Source: Pseudomonadota bacterium (GTDB lineage: Bacteria; Pseudomonadota; Alphaproteobacteria; Sphingomonadales; Sphingomonadaceae). From it: a stretch of 57,031 bases of DNA. The notes beneath the pieces were generated by a model. It ran no database searches. It was not told the DNA's origin and saw only the letters and a list, made by a program, of their open reading frames with translations. The position numbers and the translations under genes were made by a program. Positions 16,711 through 25,029 of this stretch are shown here, in pieces; the stretch's first letter is position 1; every line of letters starts with the position of its first letter. Where the stretch lies: the NCBI GenBank assembly GCA_021847605.1, contig JAJZQN010000028.1, positions 1 through 57,031 of the forward strand. Direction: 5' to 3'.

Positions 16711-17628
16711 ATGAGTGAGGGGCGAAAATTCCTGCCCCCGATGGCCGCGCTCAACAGCTTTGTGGCGGCTGCGCGTCATGGGAGCTTTTCGCGTGCAGGG
16801 GAACAGGTAGGGCTGACCCAAAGTGCGGTCAGTCGGCAGATCGCGATATTGGAGGAATGGCTACAGGCGCCGTTGTTCGATCGTCGCGGGCGGCGGGTCG
16901 AACTGAACGCGGCGGGTCGGGCCTATCTGGAGCAGGTACGCCCGGCGCTGGACCGGATCAGAAGTGCGACCGAACAGGCGCTGCGGCAGACCGAGGGACG
17001 TGAGTTGACGATTGCGACGTTGCCCAGCTTTGGCATGCGGTGGCTGGCGCCGCGGTTGCCGGCGTTGACGGCGCTGCACCCCGACATAATGGTCAATCTG
17101 GCTGTGCGTTCCTTTTCGTTCGATCTGCGTGACGAAGGATTTGATGCTGCCGTCCATTTCGGTAAGCCCGACTGGCCTGATGCGTCACACCTGTTCCTGT
17201 TCCGTGAAGAGGTGGTGGTGGTCGCCGGGCCGCAATGGATCGCCGACAATGCGATTCGGGAGCCGGCCGACCTGATCGGTAAGCCGTTGCTGTTTCAGAC
17301 GTCGCGGCCGGCAGCGTGGAATAAATGGTTCGCCGGATGCGGGATTGCGGATCTGCCTCCGATCAAGGGGCCGATGTTCGAGCATTTTCTGATGTTGGCG
17401 CAGGCTGCGGCGGCCGGGGCGGGGGCGGCTTTGATACCCCGGTTTCTGATCGCCCCGGAATTACAGTCCGGCGTGCTGGCGGCCCCCTTCGCGCAGGTCA
17501 TGTCGAGTGAGGATGCCTATTATCTGGTCCGGCGTCAGGGATGGGAACGGCACGAGGCGCTGGTGCAGTTCGGCGAATGGATGCAGGCACAGGCTAAGGT
17601 GCAGGATCATTCTATCAATGGTGAATGA
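16711..17628 (+). CDS. LysR-family regulator (GcvA-like)
   Basis: 305 residues. The N-terminal winged HTH reads PMAALNSFVAAARHGSFSRAGEQVGLTQSAVSRQIAILEEWL, and the linker VELNAAGRAYLEQV is standard. The effector domain begins near residue 95 (LTIATLPSFGMRWLAPRLPAL) and resembles the GcvA/AmpR subgroup. It is divergent from the six-gene catabolic operon with 97 bases between, so it is the likely activator of that operon; an intermediate of the route would be the coinducer. A hairpin terminator follows at 17665. Confidence 0.9.
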   Translation: MSEGRKFLPPMAALNSFVAAARHGSFSRAGEQVGLTQSAVSRQIAILEEWLQAPLFDRRGRRVELNAAGRAYLEQVRPALDRIRSATEQALRQTEGRELTIATLPSFGMRWLAPRLPALTALHPDIMVNLAVRSFSFDLRDEGFDAAVHFGKPDWPDASHLFLFREEVVVVAGPQWIADNAIREPADLIGKPLLFQTSRPAAWNKWFAGCGIADLPPIKGPMFEHFLMLAQAAAAGAGAALIPRFLIAPELQSGVLAAPFAQVMSSEDAYYLVRRQGWERHEALVQFGEWMQAQAKVQDHSINGE

Positions 17629-17664
17629 GATTGCCGAAGCAGGGCGGCGAATATTTGCCAGCCA

Positions 17665-17689
17665 TTCCTTCTCTTTGAAAGAGAAGGAA
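17665..17689 (+). terminator. Hairpin terminator after the LysR gene
   Basis: A perfect 11-bp stem (TTCCTTCTCTT / AAGAGAAGGAA) with a 3-base loop starts 37 bases after the LysR stop and is followed by AATTT. The stem is A+T-richer than most terminators and the T-run is short, so efficiency is uncertain. Confidence 0.6.
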
Positions 17690-17828
17690 AATTTGGCTCC
17701 CATTTCAGGATACGTCTAAAACAATTTTGCGCTTTGCCACCGACGAAGCACGAAAGACGATATCCCGATACCGGGCGCTAGCCAGGTCCGGCTCCTTCCT
17801 CAAAACGTCGGAGGAATCAAGCGCCTTC

Positions 17829-18092
17829 GTGCGTGACGCTCCTCTTTCTCCCTCCCGTCCGCCGATCAATGGCGTCCGCAAGCGGGATCGCGATCGCATT
17901 GAGCGCGTCAAATTGGCAGGGGGGCCGAAGCCTTCTTTGCGCGAACGCGCCGTTGCGTTTGTTCGGGAGCGGGGAGAGGTGAGGACCAAGGACCTGATGG
18001 CCATTGGTATCCCTCGCTGCTACCTTTCCCCGATGTGCGATGAGGGATTGCTCCGGAAGGTTGGATTTGGGCGCTATCGGGTTGCGTCCTGA
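17829..18092 (+). CDS. Small winged-helix-like protein (AbiEi-N-like), function unknown
   Basis: 87 residues from GTG 17829, preceded by GGAGGAA at about 17810; the open frame reaches back to a TTG at 17727 without a visible ribosome binding site, so the start is uncertain. The C-terminal half, RERAVAFVRERGEVRTKDL followed by AIGIPRCYLSPMCDEGLLRK and GFGRYRV, has the pattern of the N-terminal winged helix of AbiEi-type antitoxins and related regulators (helix, recognition helix, wing ending GxYR). No toxin partner is visible beside it. It may be a stand-alone DNA-binding protein or a fragment. Confidence 0.45.
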   Translation: MRDAPLSPSRPPINGVRKRDRDRIERVKLAGGPKPSLRERAVAFVRERGEVRTKDLMAIGIPRCYLSPMCDEGLLRKVGFGRYRVAS

Positions 18093-18576
18093 TTTTCAGC
18101 TTCGCCTAACGCGCGAATTCAAAGCGCCTCCTAACACCTCTGGCACGGCCGGTTCCCCGGTCGTGCCTTTCGCACGTGCGTCCTATCCACATATTCAAAG
18201 AGCAGGCGACAGGCTGATTCGCTTGAGGCCTTGGCCCTCCTTTCCGACTGGCAGTTCAGAACCGTGATGGTCTGTGGCACATCCAGTCCGATTATCGGGG
18301 CCGTTGCAGTGATGCCGCAATCCGCGTCAGGGGGTAAGGGGCAGGGCATTTAAGTGCCGAATGTGCCGATTTTCTCCCCTTGGCGGCTGCATTGGGCGGA
18401 CAAGCGCCAGATTCATCCCACTATGGTTGTTTAACGCAGCCTCCCTTTGGGATGGCTGCGGTACCCGTGACGACCAACAGACGGAGCGTATTGCGCTCGG
18501 AACCTGGACCGTGGTCGTTTGGAACGAACAAGGAACTGGCGTAGCGCTACCGCTGCGGCTTCGTTAATCCCGACAG
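18093..18576. other. 484-base region without a supported gene
   Basis: Lies between the winged-helix ORF and the SRPBCC gene, beside a truncated-gene scar. Short frames are present on both strands but none shows a ribosome binding site with a recognisable domain. It may contain decayed sequence. Confidence 0.5.
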
Positions 18577-19053
18577 ATGGTCACCGAAGCTTCAAATACC
18601 CGAGTCGATCACGCGTCGCGGATCATCATCGCGACCCCAAAAGCGATTTTTCAGGCGATGACGGATGTGGAAGCGCTTAGCTCTTGGCGCGCGCCGAAGG
18701 GAATGACCGCCGTTTTTGACCGTTTTGAGGCCCGTCCAAATGGACAGTATCAGGTCACCATGCTCTATCCCGACGACCTGCATGGCTGTGGGAAAAGTGA
18801 GCCTGATAGGGACATCGTTCACGGCAGGTTCGTCGAGCTCGTTCCGTTTGAGCAGATCGTCGAAGATGTGCAGTTCGTCGGTCCCGATCCGAGCTATGCT
18901 GGAACGATGCGCGTAACTACGATCCTGAGCCCTGTTGCCGGCGGTACCAAGGTGGTGATCAGCTGTGAGAATGTCCCGGTTGGGATCAAGGAAGCCGATC
19001 ATGCTGAGGGTCTCGCGTCGACGCTGAAGAACCTAGCGCTCTTTATTGAGTGA
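18577..19053 (+). CDS. SRPBCC/AHSA1-domain protein
   Basis: 158 residues, a full single START-like AHSA1 domain: RIIIATPKAIFQAMTDVEALSSW at the N-terminus, GQYQVTMLY, the central DIVHGRFVELVPFEQIVEDVQF strand pair, TMRVTTILSPVAGGTKVVISCENVP, and a C-terminal helix EADHAEGLASTLKNLALFIE. The family binds hydrophobic ligands or acts as Hsp90 co-factor-like proteins; a role cannot be assigned. It is a single gene in a region of gene remnants. Confidence 0.85.
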   Translation: MVTEASNTRVDHASRIIIATPKAIFQAMTDVEALSSWRAPKGMTAVFDRFEARPNGQYQVTMLYPDDLHGCGKSEPDRDIVHGRFVELVPFEQIVEDVQFVGPDPSYAGTMRVTTILSPVAGGTKVVISCENVPVGIKEADHAEGLASTLKNLALFIE

Positions 19054-19106
19054 CCGTCGCCTCTCCCTTCGTCGAGGCGAGGATGGTATGAGGTTCACGA
19101 GCGTTT

Positions 19107-19391
19107 CTATCGAGTGGCCTCGTCAAAAGATGCGCCTCGGGCGTGAATTTGCCGGACAATTCCGTTGTATGCAGCGTGCAGTCCCTGACTGCGACCGATC
19201 TCATGATCCGAGCCTGCGGCCTCCCAGAAGGCCACCAGCCATTCGTCCGGGCACCGGTTGCGCAGCACCCACAGGGCTAGTGCGACGCCGCGTGTCTGAA
19301 CCTTCTCCTTTTCCGCAGTCGCCTCCCGAAGCACATTGAGCGCGCGGTCGATCGTACCGGTGGCACGTGCGCGGGCATCAGTGGAAGTCAT
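19107..19391 (-). CDS. Hypothetical protein downstream of the dnaE2 remnant
   Basis: 94 residues from the ATG at 19391, which overlaps the end of the dnaE2 remnant by 14 bases in another frame. The sequence is helical and Arg/Glu/Ala-rich (ATGTIDRALNVLREATAEKE, RGVALALWVLRNRCPDEWLV, EIGRSQGLHAAYNGIVRQIH). No domain recognised. Small genes following dnaE2 in this way occur in alphaproteobacterial imuA-imuB-dnaE2 cassettes, so it probably survived with the remnant. Being only translationally coupled to a broken gene, its expression is doubtful. Confidence 0.6.
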   Translation of the reverse strand: MTSTDARARATGTIDRALNVLREATAEKEKVQTRGVALALWVLRNRCPDEWLVAFWEAAGSDHEIGRSQGLHAAYNGIVRQIHARGASFDEATR

Positions 19392-20349
19392 GGCTGCGGA
19401 TACGGACGAGGTCTTCTTCGGTGAGGACGGCGTTGAACGGCGGGTGGGACAGCGTGCGGCCGCGCGGGATGCCTGGGTCGCGCGGGTCGGGACCGCCGCC
19501 ATGGGTCGCACCATCGCCATGACCGGGCATGACCCGGAAATCCTTCCCGGCGATGGAGCGGAGCATCGCATCGTGATCGGTGATGCGATCACAGATGACG
19601 TGGATGACCTCGCCTTCCTTCTGGAGCCGCCCGCGCATGGCGATCATGGAGGCGGACATCACCTGGCGACGATAAATCTCGAAGCGATCGGGCCAGAGGA
19701 TGCCCTGCGCGACGCCGGTTTCATCCTCGATCGTCACGAACAGGACCCCCTTGGCCGAGCCGGGACGCTGGCGAACGAGGATGACGCCCGCGACCTCCAC
19801 ATTGCGACCGTCGCGAATGGTCTGAAGATCAGCGCATTTGACGATGCGCATGGCATTGAGCTCGGGGCGAAGGAACTGGACGGGGTGGCCTCGCAGCGAC
19901 AGGCCGATCGAGCGATAGTCCTCCACCACCTCCCGGCCTTCCGTCATCGGCCGGAGCGCCACCGCGGGCTCCATGCCCTCAGGTGAAAATCCACCGTCGC
20001 GTTCGTCGGCTGCAGCGAACAGCGGTAGCGGCGCCTCGCCCAGTCCCTTGACCTTCCAGAGCCCCTGACGGCGGTTCTCGGCGATACAGTGGAAGGCGTC
20101 CGCCTCGGCCAGCTTCTCGATCGCGGCGCGCGGCGTTCCCGCCCGCCGCCAGACCTCCTCGACGCTGTCATAGGGTGCCGGCCCGCGCGCGGCGACGATC
20201 GCTGCCCCATGCACATTGGCGAGCCCGATGATCTGACCGAGTCCCAGCCGCACGGCCATGTATCGTCCTTTGGTCCTTTCCAGCGTGCAGTCCCAATGGC
20301 TGTGGTTGACCGACACGGGGCGTATTTCGACGCCGTGCTTGCGGGCATC
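19378..20349 (-). pseudogene. dnaE2: Truncated error-prone DNA polymerase DnaE2 (C-terminal part only)
   Basis: About 323 codons matching the C-terminal third of DnaE2 (family length about 1,080): DARKHGVEIRPVSVNHSHWD, RLGLGQIIGLANVHGAAIV, VEEVWRRAGTPRAAIEKLAEADAF, EVVEDYRSIGLSLRGHPVQFL and the OB-fold VAGVILVRQRPGSAKGVLFV. Polymerase active site and PHP domain are missing. Homology stops abruptly at about 20349, where the opposite strand becomes a histidine-kinase fragment. The ORF still has an ATG at 20316, but the product could not polymerise DNA. DnaE2 normally acts in SOS mutagenesis with ImuA and ImuB, neither of which is here. Confidence 0.88.
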
Positions 20350-20924
20350 ACCGGATCAAAAACCTGTTTGCCCTCACTGCCGCACTCGTTTCGATCAGCG
20401 CGCGAGAGGCTCAAGACATCGACGAACTGGCCGATAATCTGACGGCGCGGTTCGCCTCGCTGGCGAGGGCGCACACGCTCACGATGCCCGATCTCGCCGG
20501 CGACGTGGTTGAGCAGACTGAAACGACCTTGTTGGCGCTGTTAGATGCGATCTTGGCTGCCCATCAGGGAGTCAATGAGGAGCGTATCAGTATCGAAGGC
20601 GACGATCTTCCTATTGGTTCCCATGCCCTTACTACGATCGCCCTGCTGCTGCATGAACTCGCGACGAATGCAGTGAAATACGGCGGTCTGGCTACACCGG
20701 AAGGGCGACTGAGAATTGAAGTTGGAATCGCAGGTGAGCGCATGAAGATGACATGGCGCGAGACCGGCGCCCCGGCGAATGTCCTGGGCAAGTCAGGCGA
20801 GGGCTTCGGCGGCCGCTTAGAGAGGGCGAGTGTTGCGACTTTGCATGGCAAAGTGGAGCGTGCATGGTTTGATCATGGCTTGGAAATCGTGTTGGAATTT
20901 CCCGTGGGCGATCTTGGCCGCTAA
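20349..20924 (+). pseudogene. C-terminal fragment of an HWE-family sensor histidine kinase
   Basis: About 191 codons in one open frame beginning at HRIKNLFALTAALVSISARE, the phospho-acceptor His helix of HWE/HisKA_2 kinases. It continues to the ATPase domain: N-box LLLHELATNAVKYGGL, the W-x-E in MTWRETGAP, and G-box GEGFGGRLER. No start codon or sensor domain precedes it; the 5' part is lost at the junction with dnaE2. An internal ATG at 20484 could give 146 residues containing the ATPase domain only. Orphan two-component function; likely inactive. Confidence 0.8.
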
Positions 20925-20944
20925 TGAGGATCCTAGCGTGCGGA

Positions 20945-21460
20945 CTATTTCTGTTTTCGCATGAGGTGCGCGGTAGCCTCTTTTTCGATCTTGGTCAGTT
21001 CCTCGATAGTTAAATCAAGGGCGCTACGCTGACCCTTCAGATCAATAAGTCTCTCGCGGACGCGCTCTACGAGTCTGCCCATCTGCTCATGATGTCCCGG
21101 GTCGGCATCATATAGATCGAGGAACTCCTTGATCTCTCGAATGGAGAAACCCAGCCGCTTGCCCCGGAGAATGAGTTGCATCCTCCCGATCTCGCGCTTG
21201 GAATATATGCGCGTATTGCCGACGCGTTGGGGGTCGATCAAACCCTCCTTCTCATAGAAGCGGAGAGTTCGCAGTGTGACCCCCAACTCGCGGGCAACAT
21301 CATTTATACCTTGCAGTGGGGGTGTAAATTCACGCGCATCCCGCGCCGCGGCACCGTGATTATCAACAGGCGCTTTGATCCGCTCACGTCTCACGTTCGC
21401 CTTGCTCCGCCTATCAATGTCCGCCACCCTCATCCCACGGTGCCTGTTGCAAAACAGCAA
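20945..21460 (-). CDS. MerR-family regulator, probable acyl-CoA catabolism regulator
   Basis: Up to 171 residues from TTG 21460; an ATG at 21433 is an alternative and the true start is uncertain because the DNA-binding domain begins near residue 51. The MerR domain reads INDVARELGVTLRTLRFYEK, then EGLIDPQR and TRIYSKREIGRMQLILRGKR. LGFSIREIKEFLDLYDAD and a C-terminal coiled coil (EELTKIEKEATAHLMRKQK) follow. There is no metal-binding cysteine cluster, as in LiuR-type regulators of fatty-acid or branched-chain catabolism. It follows fadD by 27 bases, the last gene of the FadL-FadD operon. Palindromes at 24995 and 26592 are its likely operators. Confidence 0.82.
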   Translation of the reverse strand: MLFCNRHRGMRVADIDRRSKANVRRERIKAPVDNHGAAARDAREFTPPLQGINDVARELGVTLRTLRFYEKEGLIDPQRVGNTRIYSKREIGRMQLILRGKRLGFSIREIKEFLDLYDADPGHHEQMGRLVERVRERLIDLKGQRSALDLTIEELTKIEKEATAHLMRKQK

Positions 21461-21487
21461 AGTTTGACAGTGGCAGGCTGGTGGCGC

Positions 21488-23164
21488 TCATGCGAGCTTT
21501 TTATTCTCCTCCTCGACAAGTTCCTTCTTCGATAGCTTGCCAATCATGGTCTTGGGCAGGCTATCGCGAATTTCGATCGCTTTTGGCATCTCGATCTTGC
21601 TGAGGCGCTCTCGAAGAAAATCCTTCAGTTCGCCCGTAGTGACGGTTGCATCCTCGTGTAGTGCCACGAAGAGCTTGGGCGACTGACCTCGGTAAGGATC
21701 CGGAATCCCAATGGCGATTGCCTCCTTGATGGCTGGATGCTGGTATGCGGCGTCCTCGATGATGCGAGGATAGACATTATAGCCGCCGCAAAAAATCACG
21801 TCCTTGATGCGATCGACAAGGAAGAGGTAGCCATCTTCATCGAGATATCCGATGTCCCCAGTCCGTAGCGCTCCCTCAACGAATACCGCCTGCGTGTCTT
21901 CTTCGCGCTGCCAATATCCTTTCATGACCTGTGGGCCCCGGGCGCAGACTTCGCCCCGCTCGCCTTGGGGAAGCACCCTCGTAGGGTTCTCCGGATCGCG
22001 GATTTCCAGGATGGTGCCGGGAAAGCGCGGCCCACAGCTGTTGTCTTTCACGAGGCCGTCCAGGGGATTACACGCTATGATAGGGGCCGTCTCGGAAAGG
22101 CCGTAGCCTTCAACGACTTTTGCCCCGGTCCGCTCTTCGAAACGCTCCCGGACATCGAGGGGCAGAGGGGCACCGCCCGATATGCAGGCTCTCACTGACG
22201 ACAGGTTCGGAATCTTGTCGTCCGCGAGCCCGTTGAGAGCCACATAGATGGTGGGCACGCCGAAGAACTGGGTGGGGGGCTTGCGCTTCATGGTTTTGAG
22301 GACCTGGTCCATCTCGAAGCGAGGAAGCAGCACCATCTCCGCACCGATCTCGACGGAGAAATTCAGCACTGTTGTGAGCGCAAAGACATGGAACATGGGC
22401 AGAACGCCGAGTGTGCGCTCTTGGCGGGAGCTGTGCCCCCCAACATGCACGACCATCTGCGCGCTGTTGGCGGCGAGGTTGGCATGCGTGAGCATCGCTC
22501 CTTTGGGAACACCGGTCGTTCCGCCGGTGTATTGCAACACCGCAACGTCGTCCGGCTCACGCCGCACAGGATTCGGGAGAACATTGCTCGACAAGAGTCT
22601 GTTCAAACGGACGTGAATGCTCTCGTCCAGTACACGAGCATGATCCTTGCGCTTGAACAAGGTAAAGCCCAAGCCTTTCATCCGCGGCAACATGTCGACC
22701 ATGCCGCACAGAATGATCTTGTCCAGGCCGGCGCTTGCTGCAACCGCCTCCACTTTCCCATGGATTGCTTTCAGATCCGGTACGGCCATCATCCGCGTGC
22801 CTGAGTCGCGGATTTGATGCTCAAGTTCTCGCTCGGTGTAGAGAGGGTTGAAATTCACGATGATCGCACCGACCTGGAGTGCGGCAAAATACAGGACAAC
22901 GAAGTACGGACAATTGGGCAGGCAAAGGCCGAATCGATCGCCTTTCTTCAAGCCCTGATCCTGCAGGCCCCTGGCTGCCCTCTGCACGAGGCCGCCGATC
23001 TCACCGTAGGTCCAGGTTCTACCCAGGAAATCGATCGCTATCCGGTCTGGATAGAGCGCAACCGCGTTATCCAGCAGGTCGGTGATCAATCGGGGTGGAA
23101 GCGACGGATCCTGCTGTCCGTCGAAGATGTCTGAAATGGGTTCAGCCATGGCAGCCTCGAACAT
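21488..23164 (-). CDS. fadD: Long-chain fatty-acid-CoA ligase
   Basis: 558 residues. Adenylate-forming motifs are LQYTGGTTGVPKGAMLTHAN (P-loop, A3), VVEGYGLSETAPI (A5), LRTGDIGYLDEDGYLFLVDR (A7/A8) and the C-terminal catalytic Lys in PKTMIGKLSKKELVEE. Length and motifs fit FadD. It activates fatty acids with ATP and CoA at the inner face of the membrane. The start overlaps the fadL stop (TGATG), so import and activation are coupled. Chain-length preference is not readable from sequence. Confidence 0.9.
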   Translation of the reverse strand: MFEAAMAEPISDIFDGQQDPSLPPRLITDLLDNAVALYPDRIAIDFLGRTWTYGEIGGLVQRAARGLQDQGLKKGDRFGLCLPNCPYFVVLYFAALQVGAIIVNFNPLYTERELEHQIRDSGTRMMAVPDLKAIHGKVEAVAASAGLDKIILCGMVDMLPRMKGLGFTLFKRKDHARVLDESIHVRLNRLLSSNVLPNPVRREPDDVAVLQYTGGTTGVPKGAMLTHANLAANSAQMVVHVGGHSSRQERTLGVLPMFHVFALTTVLNFSVEIGAEMVLLPRFEMDQVLKTMKRKPPTQFFGVPTIYVALNGLADDKIPNLSSVRACISGGAPLPLDVRERFEERTGAKVVEGYGLSETAPIIACNPLDGLVKDNSCGPRFPGTILEIRDPENPTRVLPQGERGEVCARGPQVMKGYWQREEDTQAVFVEGALRTGDIGYLDEDGYLFLVDRIKDVIFCGGYNVYPRIIEDAAYQHPAIKEAIAIGIPDPYRGQSPKLFVALHEDATVTTGELKDFLRERLSKIEMPKAIEIRDSLPKTMIGKLSKKELVEEENKKLA

Positions 23165-24459
23165 CAGAAGGTCAACCGACCACCAAGGGACAGCACGACG
23201 GCATGAGCGTCGTTCACCCCGCCGTTGACCAGGATGGGGGTCTGCGCGGCACTTCCAGCATAAGCGGCAGTTGTCCGATCAATCGTCTCGTCCTTGAAGG
23301 CGATGTAAGCGGCGGCGGCATTGAGGGTGAAATTGCGGGAAAGAGCAAAGCTGCTGCCCGCCGCGAAGTTCCATCGATCCGCATCTGGCACGCGCGCGTC
23401 GCGATTGCCGTCCCTCGTCGGGGTTTGATCGTGCTGCACGCCTGCGCGGATGGTCCATTGGGGGGAGGCAGAATAATCAATGCCACCCGCGAAGCTCCAG
23501 GTGTTTCGGTAGTTTTCCGGGATGGCGGTATTGAGCGGAGACCCCAGCTTGATGCTGTCGAACTCCGACCATCCGAAGCGGACAATCTGGCTGTTCAAGG
23601 TCAGCCTGGGAGACACCGCTACGCGTGCGCCGACTGTTGCCTGCCAGGGCGTGCGGAAACTCGCGCCGGTGTCGATCGAGCCATTTTGTCCGGCTAGCGG
23701 TCCGAGCAGCCCGGTCGTTGTGATCGAACCTTTCAGGTCATGCTTCACGCTGGACTTGTAGCTCGCACCCAGTGTGACGGGACCTGCGCGATATTGGAGA
23801 CCAGCAGTCCAGCCCAGATCCCAACCATCGCCCTTGAGTTCCTGATGGCCATCGGCCAGGAGCGGGGAAAGATTGGGCAGATAATTAGACAGAGTAGCGT
23901 CCGCATATTCGATATTCAGCGCCGCGCCGATGCTGAGGTTGGGCGTTGGCATAAACGCGATTGACGGCTGGATATCGTAGGTGCGCAACTTCGTCTTATC
24001 GGTGGTGTAGCGCACCCAGCTTGTCGCCTCGTAGTCGGTGGTAAAGCTGTAAGGCGATGTCAGTGCGAGCCCGACGGCCAGTTTCGGGCTGACTGCAAAG
24101 GCGATCGCTCCTGATGGGAGGATGCCGTTGTTGATGGGATTACGCGATCTCTGATCACCACCGACCGCTGCAGGCGTCTGTCCCGGCCGTACGATGAGCG
24201 TATTGACGTTGTCGATACTACCCTTAGGGAGGATCGCGCTGATCGCGAAATGGCTATCGACGCCTGACACGCCCCCGATCGCCGCCGGGTTCCACCAGAG
24301 AGATTCCGCTCCCTGATCGGCAACTTCGCCTGAGAATGCGCGGCCCGCGCCCTTGACCGACTGTTCCTGAAGATAAAAGCCACCGGCATGTGCAACCTGC
24401 GGCACTGCCAGCGCTCCGACAAGAGCTACGGTTACATGACGTTTCAGGCCGTGTTTCAA
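23164..24459 (-). CDS. fadL: FadL/OmpP1/TodX-family outer-membrane transporter
   Basis: 431 residues from a TTG start at 24459, supported by GGGGAG seven bases upstream and a good signal peptide (VALVGALAVPQVAHA). The mature N-terminus GGFYLQEQSVKGAGRAFSGE and the SLWWNPAAIGG hatch-domain NPA motif are diagnostic, and LSLGGRLTF at the end is a barrel C-terminus. It admits long-chain fatty acids or other hydrophobic compounds such as aromatics across the outer membrane. Coupling to fadD favours fatty acids. Confidence 0.9.
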   Translation of the reverse strand: MKHGLKRHVTVALVGALAVPQVAHAGGFYLQEQSVKGAGRAFSGEVADQGAESLWWNPAAIGGVSGVDSHFAISAILPKGSIDNVNTLIVRPGQTPAAVGGDQRSRNPINNGILPSGAIAFAVSPKLAVGLALTSPYSFTTDYEATSWVRYTTDKTKLRTYDIQPSIAFMPTPNLSIGAALNIEYADATLSNYLPNLSPLLADGHQELKGDGWDLGWTAGLQYRAGPVTLGASYKSSVKHDLKGSITTTGLLGPLAGQNGSIDTGASFRTPWQATVGARVAVSPRLTLNSQIVRFGWSEFDSIKLGSPLNTAIPENYRNTWSFAGGIDYSASPQWTIRAGVQHDQTPTRDGNRDARVPDADRWNFAAGSSFALSRNFTLNAAAAYIAFKDETIDRTTAAYAGSAAQTPILVNGGVNDAHAVVLSLGGRLTF

Positions 24460-24501
24460 TGCTATTCTCCCCTCGCGTGATTTATTTCAGATGCGTTGAT
24501 G

Positions 24502-24903
24502 TCAGCGTAAACGTATCCAGGTCTGGGTCTTGCACAGTGGCCAGACGATGCAGCCCTTCAGGCGCAAATGATCGCTGTCGATCACGGTGACGGTCGCGCC
24601 GTAAGTGCCGCCGTCCTCGGCGTTGTAGATGGTGCCGCCGGACCAGGAGCCGGATTTCCATTGGAAGCCCTGCAGGATTCGCAAGTCTTTCAGGGGGCGG
24701 CTGCGCAGCTGCGCATCCTTGTTCTTCTCATCGCGCAACTGCGGGTTCGCCCGAAGGCCGTCGGAGGACATCAAAGTGCCGCAGATGGATGAACCGCATC
24801 TGGCAATCTCGACCACGCCATGTCGGTTTTCGGTCTGCCAACGACCCACCGCTGCGTCGGCCGGCATCGATGCCGCTGCCAGTATTGCCAGTAAGATTGT
24901 CAT
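24502..24903 (-). CDS. DUF2147 family exported protein
   Basis: 133 residues from the ATG at 24903, preferred over an ATG at 24918 because GGGAG lies eight bases before it. Signal peptide MTILLAILAAASMPADA, then VGRWQTENRHGVVEIARCGSSICGTLM...YGATVTVIDSDHLRLKGCI and TQTWIRLR, the DUF2147 beta-sandwich pattern with conserved Cys residues. Function unknown; homologues are often induced with stress or lipid genes. It leads the FadL-FadD-MerR set on this strand, 42 bases before fadL. Confidence 0.82.
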   Translation of the reverse strand: MTILLAILAAASMPADAAVGRWQTENRHGVVEIARCGSSICGTLMSSDGLRANPQLRDEKNKDAQLRSRPLKDLRILQGFQWKSGSWSGGTIYNAEDGGTYGATVTVIDSDHLRLKGCIVWPLCKTQTWIRLR

Positions 24904-24994
24904 TCGTTCCGCTCCCATGAGGCACCGCTAACGCGATTGTTCTTTGCTGGACCGCGTCGAAGTGGCTCGAATCGGCCTCTCCCTCACCATCATG

Positions 24995-25014
24995 TTGACG
25001 TATAGGTAAGTCAA
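24995..25014. promoter_or_regulatory. Candidate MerR operator upstream of DUF2147-fadL-fadD
   Basis: TTGACGTATAGGTAAGTCAA has TTGAC/GTCAA arms and its first ten bases are identical to the perfect palindrome at 26592. It lies 92 bases upstream of the DUF2147 start in the gap after the DUF3422 stop. Two such sites at the promoters of the two arms of a lipid locus that also encodes a MerR protein suggest a common regulon. Binding is inferred. Confidence 0.55.
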
Positions 25015-25029
25015 GGACTCAAATCGTCA

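Noticed and set aside
18361..18567. A 68-codon plus-strand ORF
   Set aside because: No ribosome binding site, no domain, lies in a decayed region.
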